From positions 1,745,001 through 1,809,000 of the forward strand of contig NZ_CP024848.1 in NCBI RefSeq assembly GCF_003352005.1: a stretch of DNA of 64,000 bases, given 5' to 3'. Under the pieces are notes generated by a model. It was not told the origin of the DNA. It saw only the letters and a program-made list of their open reading frames with translations, and made no database searches. The translations under genes were made by a program, and so were the position numbers. The stretch comes from Oceanobacillus zhaokaii. Its GTDB lineage: Bacteria > Bacillota > Bacilli > Bacillales > Amphibacillaceae. Below, one piece after another: positions 13,842 to 25,277 of this stretch (the stretch's first letter is position 1; every line of letters begins with the position of its first letter).

Positions 13842-16493
13842 ATGAAATGGTATCAATTAGACGTCGATCACATTGAAGAGAGGTTGGGAGTTACAAGTAA
13901 TAAAGGACTTACAGAGAAACAAGTGGAAGAACGGCAGAAGCAGTATGGCTACAACGTTCTTGATGAGCAAAAGCATACATCTAGATGGCTCATTTTCTTA
14001 AAACAATTTCAAGATTTTATGGTAATTGTGCTGCTTGCAGCAACCCTTATTGCGGGGTTATTAGGTGAATTTGTTGATGCAATTGCAATCATGCTAATTG
14101 TTTTAGTAAATGGATTTATTGGCTATTTTCAAGAGCAAAAAGCTGAAAAGTCCCTTGATAAATTAAAAGAACTTTCAGCGCCATTGGCCCATGTGTTGCG
14201 TGATAATAAATGGGAAAGGGTATCGTCACGTGAAGTTGTCATTGGTGATATTGTGAAAATCGATAGTGGTGATCGTATCCCAGCAGATATACGAATTATT
14301 AAATCAACAAGTATGGAGACTGAAGAATCTGCGCTAACCGGTGAATCTTTACCGGTAATGAAGCATGCTACAGCGATTGTGAAGGAAAACCTCGATGCAC
14401 AAGATCAAGTGAATATGGGCTTTATGGGTACACTTGTTACGAGAGGGTCAGGAGTAGGTGTTGTTGTTGGAACAGGGATGAATACCGTGATGGGACAAAT
14501 AGCTTCATTGATGGTCAATACGAAAAAAACAATTACACCACTGGAACGAAAATTAGCTGAGCTCGGCAAAATATTAATTGTTGTTGCATTACTTTTAACA
14601 GCTCTAGTAGTAGTTCTTGGAGTATTACAAGGTAATCCAATGTATGAAATGTTTCTAGCAGGTGTTTCCTTAGCAGTTGCAGCAATTCCAGAAGGACTGC
14701 CGGCAATTGTTACAGTCGCATTATCACTCGGTGTACAGCGGATGATTAAGAAGAAGGCGATTGTTCGAAAACTATCTGCAGTAGAAACCTTGGGCTGTGC
14801 TTCCGTAATCTGCTCAGATAAAACAGGAACGATGACAGAAAACCAAATGACGGTAAAAGAGATTTATTTAAATGGAAAGCATTTATATGTAACGGGTGAT
14901 GGCTATGATATTCGTGGTGATTTTTTTATAAACAAAACAAAAGTTGAGCAAAATCATCCAAATTTAGGATCTATGCTACTCTACGGAATGCTTTGCAACA
15001 ATGCGATATTACAGTCCAAAAAGGGGAAATACTCGATTGACGGTGACCCAACGGATGGAGCATTATTAGTTGCCGCAAGAAAATTAGGATTTACAGATGC
15101 AGACAAAGGCACTTTCCGGATAATTAAAGAAATCCCATTCGATTCGGACCGCAAACGGATGAGTGTTATCGTTGAGGATGAAAATCAAATGCGATTTATT
15201 ATAACCAAAGGTGCACCAGATGTGCTTCTACCGCGATCCACCTTTTGGCTTGACGGAAATAATAAAGCGTTAATAAAAACTGCAGATCGATCGAGAATTG
15301 ATGCTGCAATTAATACAATGGCAAGTAAAGCACTTCGAACGATAGCAATCGGGATAAGGTCTTTATCCAAAAATGAATCCCTAGAGGCTTCCTTCTTAGA
15401 ACAGGATTTAACATTTATCGGACTTTATGGAATGATTGATCCGCCACGGAAAGAAGTAAAATTAGCGATTGAAGAATGTAGACAAGCAGGAATAAAGACC
15501 GTCATGATTACCGGAGATCATGTAAATACCGCCCGTGCAATTGCGAAGAATCTAAACTTATTGCCAGAAAACGGTCTCGTCATCGAAGGACACCAATTAA
15601 ATCAAATGTCGTTAGCTGATCTGGAAGAAATTATTGAAGATACTTACGTTTTCGCAAGGGTCACACCTGAACATAAATTGAAAATTGTCAAGGCGTTTCA
15701 AGATAAAGGGCATATTGTAGCGATGACAGGAGATGGTGTCAACGATGCGCCAGCAATTAAAGCGAGTGATATTGGCATCAGTATGGGCATCAGCGGGACA
15801 GATGTTACGAAAGAAGCCTCATCCCTAGTATTAATGGATGATAACTTTGCGACGATTAAGGAAGCAATCCATGAAGGAAGAAATATTTATGAGAACATCC
15901 GTAAATTTATTCGATATTTACTTGCTTCGAATGTTGGGGAAATATTAGTCATGTTATTTGCAATGCTATTAGCACTTCCCTTACCGCTCATTCCTGTGCA
16001 AATATTATGGGTGAACCTTGTAACAGATGGATTGCCAGCAATGGCTCTTGGGTTAGATAAGTCAGAAAGTGATGTAATGAAGCGAGCGCCGAGAAATCCA
16101 CGGGAAGGTATATTTGCAAGGGGGCTCGGTTATAAAATTATTAGCCGTGGGATATTAATTGGACTAGTAACGTTAATTGCGTTTATGTTAACGTATCAAA
16201 ATAATCCGGACAACTTGATTTATGCCCAGACAGTTGCATTTACGACATTAGTTATGGCACAGCTTATTCATGTGTTTGACTGTCGAAGCGACCATTCGGT
16301 GTTTTCAAGAAATCCATTTGAAAATATGTATCTTATTTTAGCAGTTATATCGTCACTATTACTGTTACTTGTTGTTATTTACTGGCCACCAATGCAGCCA
16401 GTTTTCCATACAACAGCATTATCCTTGAGAGACTGGATGTTCATTGGCGCATTAAGTGCAATCCCGACCGTATTATTTGGCTTTAAAAAATAA
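13842..16493 (+). CDS. yloB: P-type calcium-transporting ATPase
   Basis: Membrane Ca2+-exporting ATPase of the P2A (SERCA-like) type, close to B. subtilis YloB. The 883 residues show the cation ATPase N-domain, the TGES actuator motif, membrane helix 4 with AAIPEGLPA (Ca2+ ligand region), the phosphorylated Asp326 in SDKTGTMT, the GDGVNDAPAI hinge, and C-terminal helices. The ATG at 13842 is chosen over the one at 13836 because the spacing to CGGAGG is then seven bases. It stands alone with its own terminator. Confidence 0.94.
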   Translation: MKWYQLDVDHIEERLGVTSNKGLTEKQVEERQKQYGYNVLDEQKHTSRWLIFLKQFQDFMVIVLLAATLIAGLLGEFVDAIAIMLIVLVNGFIGYFQEQKAEKSLDKLKELSAPLAHVLRDNKWERVSSREVVIGDIVKIDSGDRIPADIRIIKSTSMETEESALTGESLPVMKHATAIVKENLDAQDQVNMGFMGTLVTRGSGVGVVVGTGMNTVMGQIASLMVNTKKTITPLERKLAELGKILIVVALLLTALVVVLGVLQGNPMYEMFLAGVSLAVAAIPEGLPAIVTVALSLGVQRMIKKKAIVRKLSAVETLGCASVICSDKTGTMTENQMTVKEIYLNGKHLYVTGDGYDIRGDFFINKTKVEQNHPNLGSMLLYGMLCNNAILQSKKGKYSIDGDPTDGALLVAARKLGFTDADKGTFRIIKEIPFDSDRKRMSVIVEDENQMRFIITKGAPDVLLPRSTFWLDGNNKALIKTADRSRIDAAINTMASKALRTIAIGIRSLSKNESLEASFLEQDLTFIGLYGMIDPPRKEVKLAIEECRQAGIKTVMITGDHVNTARAIAKNLNLLPENGLVIEGHQLNQMSLADLEEIIEDTYVFARVTPEHKLKIVKAFQDKGHIVAMTGDGVNDAPAIKASDIGISMGISGTDVTKEASSLVLMDDNFATIKEAIHEGRNIYENIRKFIRYLLASNVGEILVMLFAMLLALPLPLIPVQILWVNLVTDGLPAMALGLDKSESDVMKRAPRNPREGIFARGLGYKIISRGILIGLVTLIAFMLTYQNNPDNLIYAQTVAFTTLVMAQLIHVFDCRSDHSVFSRNPFENMYLILAVISSLLLLLVVIYWPPMQPVFHTTALSLRDWMFIGALSAIPTVLFGFKK

Positions 16494-16500
16494 GCAAGCT

Positions 16501-16527
16501 AACCCGAGCAAACTTGTTCGGGTTTTT
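16501..16527 (+). terminator. Intrinsic terminator after yloB
   Basis: Stem AACCCGA-CAA / TTG-TCGGGTT with a short loop, followed by TTTTT, eight bases after the stop codon. Confidence 0.85.
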
Positions 16528-16555
16528 AGCTCTTTTCAAATTGATTGTTACAATT

Positions 16556-16882
16556 TTAGATAAGTGCGAACTAGGTGTAATCTTGATTGCATCTCCTTCA
16601 TTAAGGAAATCCATCCTCCGAGGAGATTCCTGGCCGTAGTGAAGATTAACGATGATAAGAGAGTGAAGTACCAAATCTTAATAATGTGAAGATTAAGCGA
16701 AGTAAATGCACAAACCCAGCGGAGAAAATACACGGAGACTCCTGCGGGAGGAAGAGCCTAGGTGAGACTTCGAAGCGCGACAGCACAAGAAGGCTCACCA
16801 GCTCCCCGCGGAAAGCGCAGTGTATTTTCGGAGCGACTGGCCTGGGAGCACCCATCATCCTAACGTCGCTCTTTATATCTTA
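16556..16882 (+). repeat. MITE-like intergenic element, copy E
   Basis: Copy E, plus orientation, between yloB and yicC. It starts near AGATAAGTGCGAACTAG and ends GTCGCTCTTTATATC. The core (16719-16837, 119 bases) has the best-preserved inner ends, GAAAATACAC and GTGTATTTTC, and the GGTGAG...CTCACC hairpin around ACTTCGAAG. The 5' arm differs from that of A-D, and includes a small hairpin (GGAAATC...CTCCGAGGAG...GATTCC), so arms are exchanged within the family. The remaining gap 16883-16978 holds only weak promoter-like sequence. Confidence 0.75.
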
Positions 16883-16978
16883 TATGTAATAACAATCACT
16901 TTTGACAAGAAAACGAGTCAATGGAAAACAGTCTTTTCTTCTGATATGATAAATGTATAATTGAATTCGGATGTGATA

Positions 16979-17860
16979 ATGATGACGATGAGCATGACAG
17001 GTTATGGACGAAAGACTTTACATATTGATGGTGCAAGTCTAAGTGTGGAAATACGAACGGTGAATCACCGGTTTTTGGACATTGCAATTAAGATGCCTTC
17101 ATCTCTATTATTTATAGAAGAAAAAATTAAAAAAATAATTCGTTCCCAATTTAACAGAGGAAGAATCGAAGTTATTATCGAAACGACAGGGAGTTCGCTA
17201 GTACAGAAGACAGTAGAAATAGATTGGAATTTGTTGGATCAATATATGGAAAAGATAACTACAGCTAAAGAACGGTACAGTCTTTCGGGTGAGCTCCCAG
17301 TATCCATTTTAACAACGCTCCCTCATATTTTTACGATGCAGGAAGGTAAACAACAGGATGCTTTGAAAGATGCTATTTTAGAAAATGTTGATAAGGCATG
17401 TGAACAGGTAGTTATCATGCGAATGAAAGAGGGAGAATATTTATTTCAAGATTTAATGAAACGTATATCCACAATAGAGGATATTGTGATATTATTACAA
17501 ACAAGACGACCTTTAGTAATGGAAGAATACCGCAGGCGCATCAAGGAAAGAATGGAGGAACAATTAGAGGGTCTCACGCTAATTGATCCTGCAAGAATTC
17601 ACCAGGAAATTGTTCTTCTTGCTGAAAAAGGGGATATAACGGAAGAAATCACAAGACTCTCCAGCCATGTAGAACATTTTCGGGCATCGATTGAGAAGAA
17701 TGGTGCGGTTGGAAGAAAACTGGATTTCATCACACAAGAAATGCATCGTGAAGTAAATACGATTGGTTCTAAGTCAACTGACGTTATTCTTAGTGAATGG
17801 ATGGTTTCACTTAAGAGTGAAATTGAAAAGATTAAAGAACAAGTACAAAATATTGAGTGA
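16979..17860 (+). CDS. yicC (yloC): YicC family endoribonuclease
   Basis: Member of the YicC/YloC family, in which the E. coli protein is an endoribonuclease. About 293 residues: N-terminal YicC domain beginning MSMTGYGRK and EIRTVNHRFLDI, and C-terminal DUF1732 domain with LDFITQEMHREVNTIGSKS, a conserved basic/acidic segment. The frame is open from a TTG at 16961. ATG 16979 is preferred because family members begin a few residues before SMTGYG, though the ribosome site (GGATGTGAT) is poor and ATG 16982 or 16988 are possible. It heads the run yicC-remA-gmk-rpoZ as in B. subtilis. Confidence 0.88.
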   Translation: MMTMSMTGYGRKTLHIDGASLSVEIRTVNHRFLDIAIKMPSSLLFIEEKIKKIIRSQFNRGRIEVIIETTGSSLVQKTVEIDWNLLDQYMEKITTAKERYSLSGELPVSILTTLPHIFTMQEGKQQDALKDAILENVDKACEQVVIMRMKEGEYLFQDLMKRISTIEDIVILLQTRRPLVMEEYRRRIKERMEEQLEGLTLIDPARIHQEIVLLAEKGDITEEITRLSSHVEHFRASIEKNGAVGRKLDFITQEMHREVNTIGSKSTDVILSEWMVSLKSEIEKIKEQVQNIE

Positions 17861-17970
17861 AGCCTAGGTTTTTATTTGCGTTTTATAGTATAATGATTGG
17901 TAGACGTAATTTAAATGTCATGATATTTAAATAATGTGAGTCTTTCAACTGGATCACGGAGGGAAATTAC

Positions 17971-18892
<922 letters not shown>

Positions 18893-18893
<1 letters not shown>

Positions 18894-19087
18894 TGTTAGA
18901 ACCATCTATTGATAAATTGCAAGAAAGAATTAAATCAAAATATACACTTGTTACATTATCATCTCGACGTGCAAGACAGCTAACGCTTACGAAGGATTTA
19001 CAAGTGGAAAATCCAAAATCATTTAAAAATGTTGGAATGGCACTTGAAGAGATTGAAGCCGGAAAACTGCATTTAGCAAAAGACTAA
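18893..19087 (+). CDS. rpoZ: DNA-directed RNA polymerase omega subunit
   Basis: Small RNA polymerase assembly subunit. The 64 residues [28 protein letters not shown] and [13 protein letters not shown] follow the Bacillus omega closely. The ATG at 18893 gives the family N-terminus (MLxPSID); a TTG three bases earlier is nearer to the GGAGG and cannot be excluded. Overlap with the gmk stop indicates coupled translation. Confidence 0.93.
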
Positions 19088-19196
19088 AAAATTTGGTTAA
19101 GCCTTCTTTAAAGTGGAAGCTTAATTGCACTTATTAGTTAAGAAAGGTATTATATCTTTCTTAGATGATACAGTTTGAACGCATAGAATTTCTATA

Positions 19197-19233
19197 AACA
19201 ATACCCTCGCTTATTACTTGCGGGGGTATTGTT
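19197..19233 (+). terminator. Intrinsic terminator after rpoZ
   Basis: A 14-base stem, AACAATACCCTCGC / GCGGGGGTATTGTT with one G-T pair, and a nine-base loop. The T tract that follows is weak (GTTGTTATATT). Confidence 0.7.
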
Positions 19234-19332
19234 GTTATATTGGCTATTACAAGATTTAGTACGCTGTTTTATGGTATAAATAAACTATAGATAAATAAGA
19301 ATTTGGAAATAATTGTTGAGAGGTGCTACTTG

Positions 19333-20541
19333 ATGGTATTTAAGAAGAATATTCTATTAGGGGTTGCTGGTGGTATTGCTGCTTATAAGGCATGCGCATT
19401 AACAAGTAAATTAACGCAGAAGGGTGCAAATGTTAAAGTCGTTATGACGAAAAGCGCGACGGAATTTGTATCCCCTTTAACCTTTCAAGCGTTATCACGC
19501 AATCCCGTTTATACAGATACATTCGATGAAAAAGATCCAAACAAAATCGCACATATTGATTTAGCGGATTGGGCAGACATCGTCATTATTGCGCCAGCAT
19601 CAGCAAACATTATTGGGAAAATTGCCAATGGGATAGCTGATGATATGCTTTCGACAACGTTGTTAGCTACAAAGGCAAGTGTTTATGTTGCTCCAGCTAT
19701 GAATGTTAATATGTATGGGCATCCTGCTGTTATGAAGAATATGCAGCAATTAGACGAGTGGGGATATCATTTTATTGAACCAGGTGCAGGCTACTTAGCA
19801 TGTGGATGGATTGGAAAAGGACGCTTAGAGGAGCCAGAAACCATCATTGATGTACTTGAAAAGCATCAATCCGTTGAACCATTTTTGCAAGGAAAGAAAG
19901 TTCTCGTATCGGCAGGTCCAACACATGAAAAAATAGATCCTGTGCGCTTCTTTACCAATCACTCATCGGGAAAAATGGGATTTGCATTAGCGGAAGCAGC
20001 AGCAAAATTTGGTGCAGAAGTAACATTGGTTACTGGACCAACGTCGCTAACTGCTGCAAACAATAAAATAAACCGAATCAATGTGACATCTGCACAGGAC
20101 ATGTATGAAGCGATGCATCAATATTTTCCAACAAATAATATCGTCATAAAAGCGGCAGCGGTTGCGGATTACACACCAAAGCTTGTCTATGATGAGAAGA
20201 TGAAAAAGCAACCTGGTGACTTGCAGCTCGAAATGACACGTACGAAAGATATTTTACTGTCGCTAGGTGAGATAAAGACGAATCAATTCCTAGTTGGATT
20301 TGCTGCTGAAACGAGTAATTCAATCGAGTATGGATTAAATAAACTAGAGAAAAAGCATTTAGACGCAATTATCATTAATGATATTTCAACTAAAGGTGCT
20401 GGTTTTGGTGGAGATACGAATATCGTTACCTATGTAAATAAAAAGCGGGAACGAGAGGATATCGAACTAGCTTCTAAAAAAGAAATAGCAGAAAAAGTAT
20501 TGCGCTTCATTGACCGAGATATGAAGGATGAAAAGCATTGA
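19333..20541 (+). CDS. coaBC: Bifunctional phosphopantothenoylcysteine decarboxylase / phosphopantothenate-cysteine ligase
   Basis: Two steps of coenzyme A synthesis in one chain of 402 residues. The N-terminal CoaC flavin domain (about 1-180) shows GVAGGIAAYKA and PASANIIGKIANGIADD; the C-terminal CoaB ligase domain begins near KVLVSAGPTHEKIDPVRFFTN and includes KAAAVADYTPK. ATG 19333 follows GAGAGGTG with seven-base spacing. It overlaps priA by four bases. Confidence 0.95.
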   Translation: MVFKKNILLGVAGGIAAYKACALTSKLTQKGANVKVVMTKSATEFVSPLTFQALSRNPVYTDTFDEKDPNKIAHIDLADWADIVIIAPASANIIGKIANGIADDMLSTTLLATKASVYVAPAMNVNMYGHPAVMKNMQQLDEWGYHFIEPGAGYLACGWIGKGRLEEPETIIDVLEKHQSVEPFLQGKKVLVSAGPTHEKIDPVRFFTNHSSGKMGFALAEAAAKFGAEVTLVTGPTSLTAANNKINRINVTSAQDMYEAMHQYFPTNNIVIKAAAVADYTPKLVYDEKMKKQPGDLQLEMTRTKDILLSLGEIKTNQFLVGFAAETSNSIEYGLNKLEKKHLDAIIINDISTKGAGFGGDTNIVTYVNKKREREDIELASKKEIAEKVLRFIDRDMKDEKH

Positions 20542-22946
20542 ATATAGCAAAAGTAATTGTGGATGTACCTGCAAGTTCTATAAATCAAACATTTGATTAT
20601 TACATTCCAGAAAGATTTCAAGAAATACTAGAAAATGGTATGCGTGTTATTGTGCCGTTTGGACCGAGAAAAATTATGGGATTTGTTGTTGGACGTGTAT
20701 CAGAGTCATCCTTTAAGCGATTAAAGGAAATTGTAGAAGTATTGGATTTGACCCCCGTTTTGACAAACGAGTTATTAGACTTAGGAAAGTGGGTGGCAAA
20801 TGAAACCCTTAGTCTGTCTATTACTGCATTACAAGCGATGCTGCCCCAAGTGTTAAAGGCGCAATATGAAAAAGAGCTTATAAGAATGACAGATGCTGAA
20901 TTACCAGAACCCTTTGAAACGCTTTTCGCTGGGCGAGATGTTATAAGCTTCGATGAATTTGCAGGATCAACAGTGAGCTACTATCAACTGCAGAAAGTAA
21001 TTCAAGAAGGAGATATTTCAATCGAATATCTTGTGAAATCGAAAATAACGAAAAAGTATGTAACAAAGATAGCGGCGAGTCGCCCGGCACATTTATTAGA
21101 AGAAGCACTGCTTGATTTATCACCGAGTGCAAAGAAGCAGAAGCAATTATTACGTTTCTTTATAGAAAATGAAACATCCATTGAACAAAAGAAATTGCTT
21201 CAGTTAGTAAATACAACAACAAGTACCGTAAAAGCGCTAATGGATAAGGGACTCCTTGAGACAAAAAGGGAAGAAGTATTTAGAAATCCGTATAATGATG
21301 CAGAAATCGAACGTACAAATCCATTAACTTTAACGGAAGAACAACAAATTGCGATTAACCCAATTAATGAAGCGATTGATTCCCAGTACCATGATGTCTT
21401 TCTGCTTCACGGTGTGACAGGAAGTGGAAAAACGGAGATCTATTTACAGGCAATCCAAAACGTGATTAATAAAGGAAAAGAAGCGATCGTTCTAGTTCCA
21501 GAAATATCATTAACACCACAAATGGTGAAACGTTTTAAAGGGAGATTTGGCGCAAATGTTGCGGTGATGCATAGTGCATTATCTGCTGGTGAGAAGTTTG
21601 ATGAATGGCGCAAGATCCAGCGAAAAGAAGTACAGGTTGTTGTCGGAGCACGATCTGCTGTGTTTGCGCCATTTGAAAATCTCGGAATTATCATTATTGA
21701 TGAAGAACATGAAACAACATATAAACAGGAAGATCAGCCACGCTATCATGCAAGAGATGTATCGATACACCGCGGGGAGTACCATCAATGTCCGGTAATT
21801 CTGGGCAGTGCGACACCGACTTTAGAGTCTTACGCCAGAGCTAGTAAAGGTGTATATAAGTTAGCAACCTTAAATAAAAGAACCAATGATAAACCAATGC
21901 CTAAAGTTGATATCGTTGATATGCGTGAAGAGCTTCACGCTGGAAATCGGACTATGTTTTCAAGAAAGCTGAAAGAGAGTATCGAGCTTTGTATTGAAAG
22001 AGGGGAGCAGGTCGTTCTATTACTAAATCGTCGCGGATACTCTACATTTGTGATGTGCAGAGATTGTGGTCACGTAAAAGAATGTCCGCATTGCGATATT
22101 GCACTAACCTATCATAAGAATAGCAATCAGTTAAAATGCCATTATTGTTCACATGAAGAGTCGATGCCAAGCGCTTGCCCTGAGTGTCAAAGTAAGTTGA
22201 TCCGTTATTTTGGTACCGGCACTCAGCGAGTCGAGGAAGCAATTACCCAGCTAATCCCAGAGGCAAGAGTGTTACGGATGGACGTGGATACGACTAGGCG
22301 GAAAGGCTCTCATGAAAAAATATTAAAGCAATTTGTTGATCGAAAAGCGGATATATTATTAGGAACGCAAATGATTGCAAAAGGATTAGATTTTGAGAAT
22401 GTTACATTAGTAGGTGTCCTAACTGCAGATTCGATGCTGCATTTACCAGACTTCCGTTCTTCCGAAAAGACCTTTCAATTATTAACCCAGGTTAGTGGCA
22501 GAGCGGGGAGACATGAACTAACTGGTGAAGTAATTGTCCAGACGTATACTCCTGAGCATTACAGTATTGTTCTTGCAAGCGAATATAACTTTAATGATTT
22601 TTATAATAAAGAGATGAATACTAGAAGAATCTTTCAATATCCTCCGTATTTTTATCTAGCACTTATCACAATCTCTCATAAAAACCGCGTGAAAGTGATT
22701 CAGACATCACAGCAAATTGCGCAATTGCTAATGAGACAACTGCAACAGGATACAGTGGTATTAGGACCAACACCGTCACCAATTCCACGGATCAAAGATA
22801 GATATCGCTATCAATGCATGATAAAATACAGAAATGAACCTGATTTACGTGTTTATATTAGAAAAATTGTTGAGCAATTTGCCGATGAGGTACGAAAAGA
22901 TGATTTGCTGATAACTGTGGATATGCAACCATATCATTTAATGTAA
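20538..22946 (+). CDS. priA: Primosomal replication restart helicase PriA
   Basis: 3'-5' DNA helicase that reloads the replisome at collapsed forks. The 802 residues comprise the DNA-binding N-terminal domain, helicase core with Walker A GVTGSGKT (292-299) and DEEH (388-391), and an inserted zinc region with eight cysteines in CxxC pairs between Cys507 and Cys550. The start is a TTG overlapping the coaBC stop. In B. subtilis defA (peptide deformylase) follows; here only 39 bases separate priA from fmt. Confidence 0.95.
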   Translation: MNIAKVIVDVPASSINQTFDYYIPERFQEILENGMRVIVPFGPRKIMGFVVGRVSESSFKRLKEIVEVLDLTPVLTNELLDLGKWVANETLSLSITALQAMLPQVLKAQYEKELIRMTDAELPEPFETLFAGRDVISFDEFAGSTVSYYQLQKVIQEGDISIEYLVKSKITKKYVTKIAASRPAHLLEEALLDLSPSAKKQKQLLRFFIENETSIEQKKLLQLVNTTTSTVKALMDKGLLETKREEVFRNPYNDAEIERTNPLTLTEEQQIAINPINEAIDSQYHDVFLLHGVTGSGKTEIYLQAIQNVINKGKEAIVLVPEISLTPQMVKRFKGRFGANVAVMHSALSAGEKFDEWRKIQRKEVQVVVGARSAVFAPFENLGIIIIDEEHETTYKQEDQPRYHARDVSIHRGEYHQCPVILGSATPTLESYARASKGVYKLATLNKRTNDKPMPKVDIVDMREELHAGNRTMFSRKLKESIELCIERGEQVVLLLNRRGYSTFVMCRDCGHVKECPHCDIALTYHKNSNQLKCHYCSHEESMPSACPECQSKLIRYFGTGTQRVEEAITQLIPEARVLRMDVDTTRRKGSHEKILKQFVDRKADILLGTQMIAKGLDFENVTLVGVLTADSMLHLPDFRSSEKTFQLLTQVSGRAGRHELTGEVIVQTYTPEHYSIVLASEYNFNDFYNKEMNTRRIFQYPPYFYLALITISHKNRVKVIQTSQQIAQLLMRQLQQDTVVLGPTPSPIPRIKDRYRYQCMIKYRNEPDLRVYIRKIVEQFADEVRKDDLLITVDMQPYHLM

Positions 22947-22985
22947 ACAAGACTAAATTTATTGAATCTGAAAGTAGGTAATGTT

Positions 22986-23927
22986 TTGAAAAAAGTCGTT
23001 TTTATGGGGACACCAGATTTTTCTGTGCCAGTTCTAGAGTCGCTAGTACAATCGGAATATGAAGTAGTATTAGTAGTTACCCAACCGGACAGACCAAAAG
23101 GGAGAAAGCGTGTCATTACACCTTCACCTGTTAAAGTAGAAGCAGAAAAACATAATATACCAGTATTTCAACCAGAAAAATTGCGAAATGATTATGAAGA
23201 AATTTTAAGTTATAATCCAGATTTAATTGTAACCGCAGCATATGGCCAAATTTTACCGAATGCATTATTAGAAGCACCAGAATTTGGTTGTATTAATGTT
23301 CATGCTTCATTACTACCAGAATTACGGGGTGGGGCACCAATCCATTATGCAATCATCCAAGGTAAAAAAGAAACAGGGATTACGATTATGTATATGGCGG
23401 AAAAGTTAGATGCAGGAGATATTTTGACTCAAGTGAGTGTACCAATTGAAGAAGATGATAATGTAGGAACGATGCATGACAAGCTTTCAGAAGCAGGATC
23501 ATCTCTATTATTAGAAACCTTGCCAAAATTATTCGCTAAACAATTGGAGCCGATCAAACAAGATGAAGCAAAAGCGACCTTCGCTGCCAATATCAAACGA
23601 GAGCAGGAAAAGATCGATTGGACAAAAGATAACCAAGCAATCTACAATCAAATTCGTGGACTACATCCATGGCCAGTAGCCTTCACAACTTATGAGGGAA
23701 GTGTGATGAAAATCTGGTGGGGCGAAGTCGATTCGACTACCTATCAAGGGAAGCCTGGAGAAATCGTCAAAAAACTTGAGGATGAAGCTTTCGTTGTCGT
23801 TTGTGGTAATCAACAGGGGTTAAAAATTACCGAAATCCAGCCAGCAGGTAAAAAGAGAATGCAAGTAAAGGATTATTTACTTGGTTCAAGTGATCGTATT
23901 AAACTAGGTGTCATAATGGGTGAGTAA
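22986..23927 (+). CDS. fmt: Methionyl-tRNA formyltransferase
   Basis: Formylates initiator Met-tRNA. The 313-residue protein begins [19 protein letters not shown] and has the catalytic triad Asn104, His106 ([16 protein letters not shown]) and Asp142 (EKLDAGD). The C-terminal OB-like domain carries the tRNA-binding segment. The TTG at 22986 is used because the protein then begins at the family position; the ribosome site AGTAGGTAA is weak. A TTG at 22962 in frame is less likely. It is joined to rsmB without a gap. No deformylase gene is present here. Confidence 0.93.
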   Translation: MKKVVFMGTPDFSVPVLESLVQSEYEVVLVVTQPDRPKGRKRVITPSPVKVEAEKHNIPVFQPEKLRNDYEEILSYNPDLIVTAAYGQILPNALLEAPEFGCINVHASLLPELRGGAPIHYAIIQGKKETGITIMYMAEKLDAGDILTQVSVPIEEDDNVGTMHDKLSEAGSSLLLETLPKLFAKQLEPIKQDEAKATFAANIKREQEKIDWTKDNQAIYNQIRGLHPWPVAFTTYEGSVMKIWWGEVDSTTYQGKPGEIVKKLEDEAFVVVCGNQQGLKITEIQPAGKKRMQVKDYLLGSSDRIKLGVIMGE

Positions 23928-25277
23928 ATGAAAACATATCAATTGAGAAACGCTATATTAGATTTATTAATCCGAATTGAAAAGGATCAGAGCTTTAGCC
24001 ATCTGCTAATTGATCATGAAATTAAATCTGGTCAGATAAAACAGAAAGATGAAGGTCTATTAACTGAAGTTGTTTATGGAACATTACAAAGAGAAATGAC
24101 GTTGGATTATTACTTAGAAAGCTTTATGGGCTCCAAGAAAAAAGTCGAACAATGGGTAAGAATTCTTTTAAGAATGTCACTTTACCAGATGGTATATTTA
24201 GATAAGGTTCCAGATCACGCGATTATTCACGAGGCAGTAGAAATTGCGAAACAGCGGGGACACAAGGGAATTGCAGGATTCGTAAATGGTGTTTTGCGAA
24301 ACGTACAGCGGAATGGAGTCCCAGATACGGCATTAATTGAGGATCCGGTTAACAGGATCAGCATTGAAACAAGTCACCCAAGATGGCTAGTTGCCAGATG
24401 GACAGAGCAATACGGATTGGAAACGACGGAAGCAATGTGTGCGGCTAATGTCACGAAGAAAAGTCAATCTATTAGAGTACAGCAATTAAGAATAACAAGA
24501 CAGGAAGCGATAGAGATACTAATGGAGCAAGGATTCACAGTAGCTACATCTCGTTTCTCCAGTCAAGGTATCATTATCGAAAAAGGGAATATTTTACACT
24601 CCAGTCTATTTAAGGATGGAATGATTACGATTCAAGATCAAAGTTCTATGCTTGTTGCCGAAATGCTTGATGCAAAGCCAAATATGGAAGTTTTGGATGC
24701 TTGTAGTGCTCCTGGTGGAAAGGCAACACATGTTGCTGAGAAAATGGAAAATAAAGGAAATATAAAGGCATATGATCTTCATAAAAAGAAGGTAAATTTA
24801 ATCGAGAATAAAGCTGAGAGTCTTGGGTTAACAATTATCGACGCAAAAGCAAATGATGCAAGAAAGCTGCAAGAAATCCATTCAGAAGAGAGCTTTGACC
24901 GAATTGTTGTCGATGCACCGTGCTCTGGACTCGGTGTGATACGTGGGAAACCAGAAATAAAATACACAAAAAAAGAAACAGATATTGAACGCTTGTCAGA
25001 AATTCAATTGGATATATTAACGCAGGTTGCACCACTTCTGAAGAAAGAAGGATTGCTCATTTATAGCACGTGTACCGTTGATAAGCAAGAAAACGAACAA
25101 GTTGTAAATACATTTATTGAAAATCATCCTGACTTTGAAATTGATTCGGCATTTTTCGAAGACTTGCCAGATGAATTAAAAGCTTCGCAGGGAAGGTCTA
25201 AAATAGGATTGCAATTATTTCCACAGGATTTTGATACAGACGGCTTCTTTCTTACTAGACTTAAGAGGAAGAAATAA
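23928..25277 (+). CDS. rsmB: 16S rRNA (cytosine-967-C5)-methyltransferase
   Basis: RNA methyltransferase of the RsmB/Sun type, 449 residues. An N-terminal NusB-like RNA-binding domain (about 1-130) is followed by the SAM domain with motif I VLDACSAPGGKATH, the motif IV cysteine Cys332 in DAPCSGLG and the motif VI catalytic Cys382 in YSTCTVD. It begins immediately after the fmt stop. In B. subtilis rlmN lies next; here 181 bases without an ORF separate it from prpC. Confidence 0.95.
   Translation: MKTYQLRNAILDLLIRIEKDQSFSHLLIDHEIKSGQIKQKDEGLLTEVVYGTLQREMTLDYYLESFMGSKKKVEQWVRILLRMSLYQMVYLDKVPDHAIIHEAVEIAKQRGHKGIAGFVNGVLRNVQRNGVPDTALIEDPVNRISIETSHPRWLVARWTEQYGLETTEAMCAANVTKKSQSIRVQQLRITRQEAIEILMEQGFTVATSRFSSQGIIIEKGNILHSSLFKDGMITIQDQSSMLVAEMLDAKPNMEVLDACSAPGGKATHVAEKMENKGNIKAYDLHKKKVNLIENKAESLGLTIIDAKANDARKLQEIHSEESFDRIVVDAPCSGLGVIRGKPEIKYTKKETDIERLSEIQLDILTQVAPLLKKEGLLIYSTCTVDKQENEQVVNTFIENHPDFEIDSAFFEDLPDELKASQGRSKIGLQLFPQDFDTDGFFLTRLKRKK

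Noticed and set aside
16646..16889. ORFs on both strands between yloB and yicC
   Set aside because: Produced by repeat element E; no ribosome site and no conservation of frame between copies.
16902..16907. TTGACA upstream of yicC as a -35 element
   Set aside because: No -10 sequence is found at 16-18 bases; the nearest TATGAT is 37 bases away.
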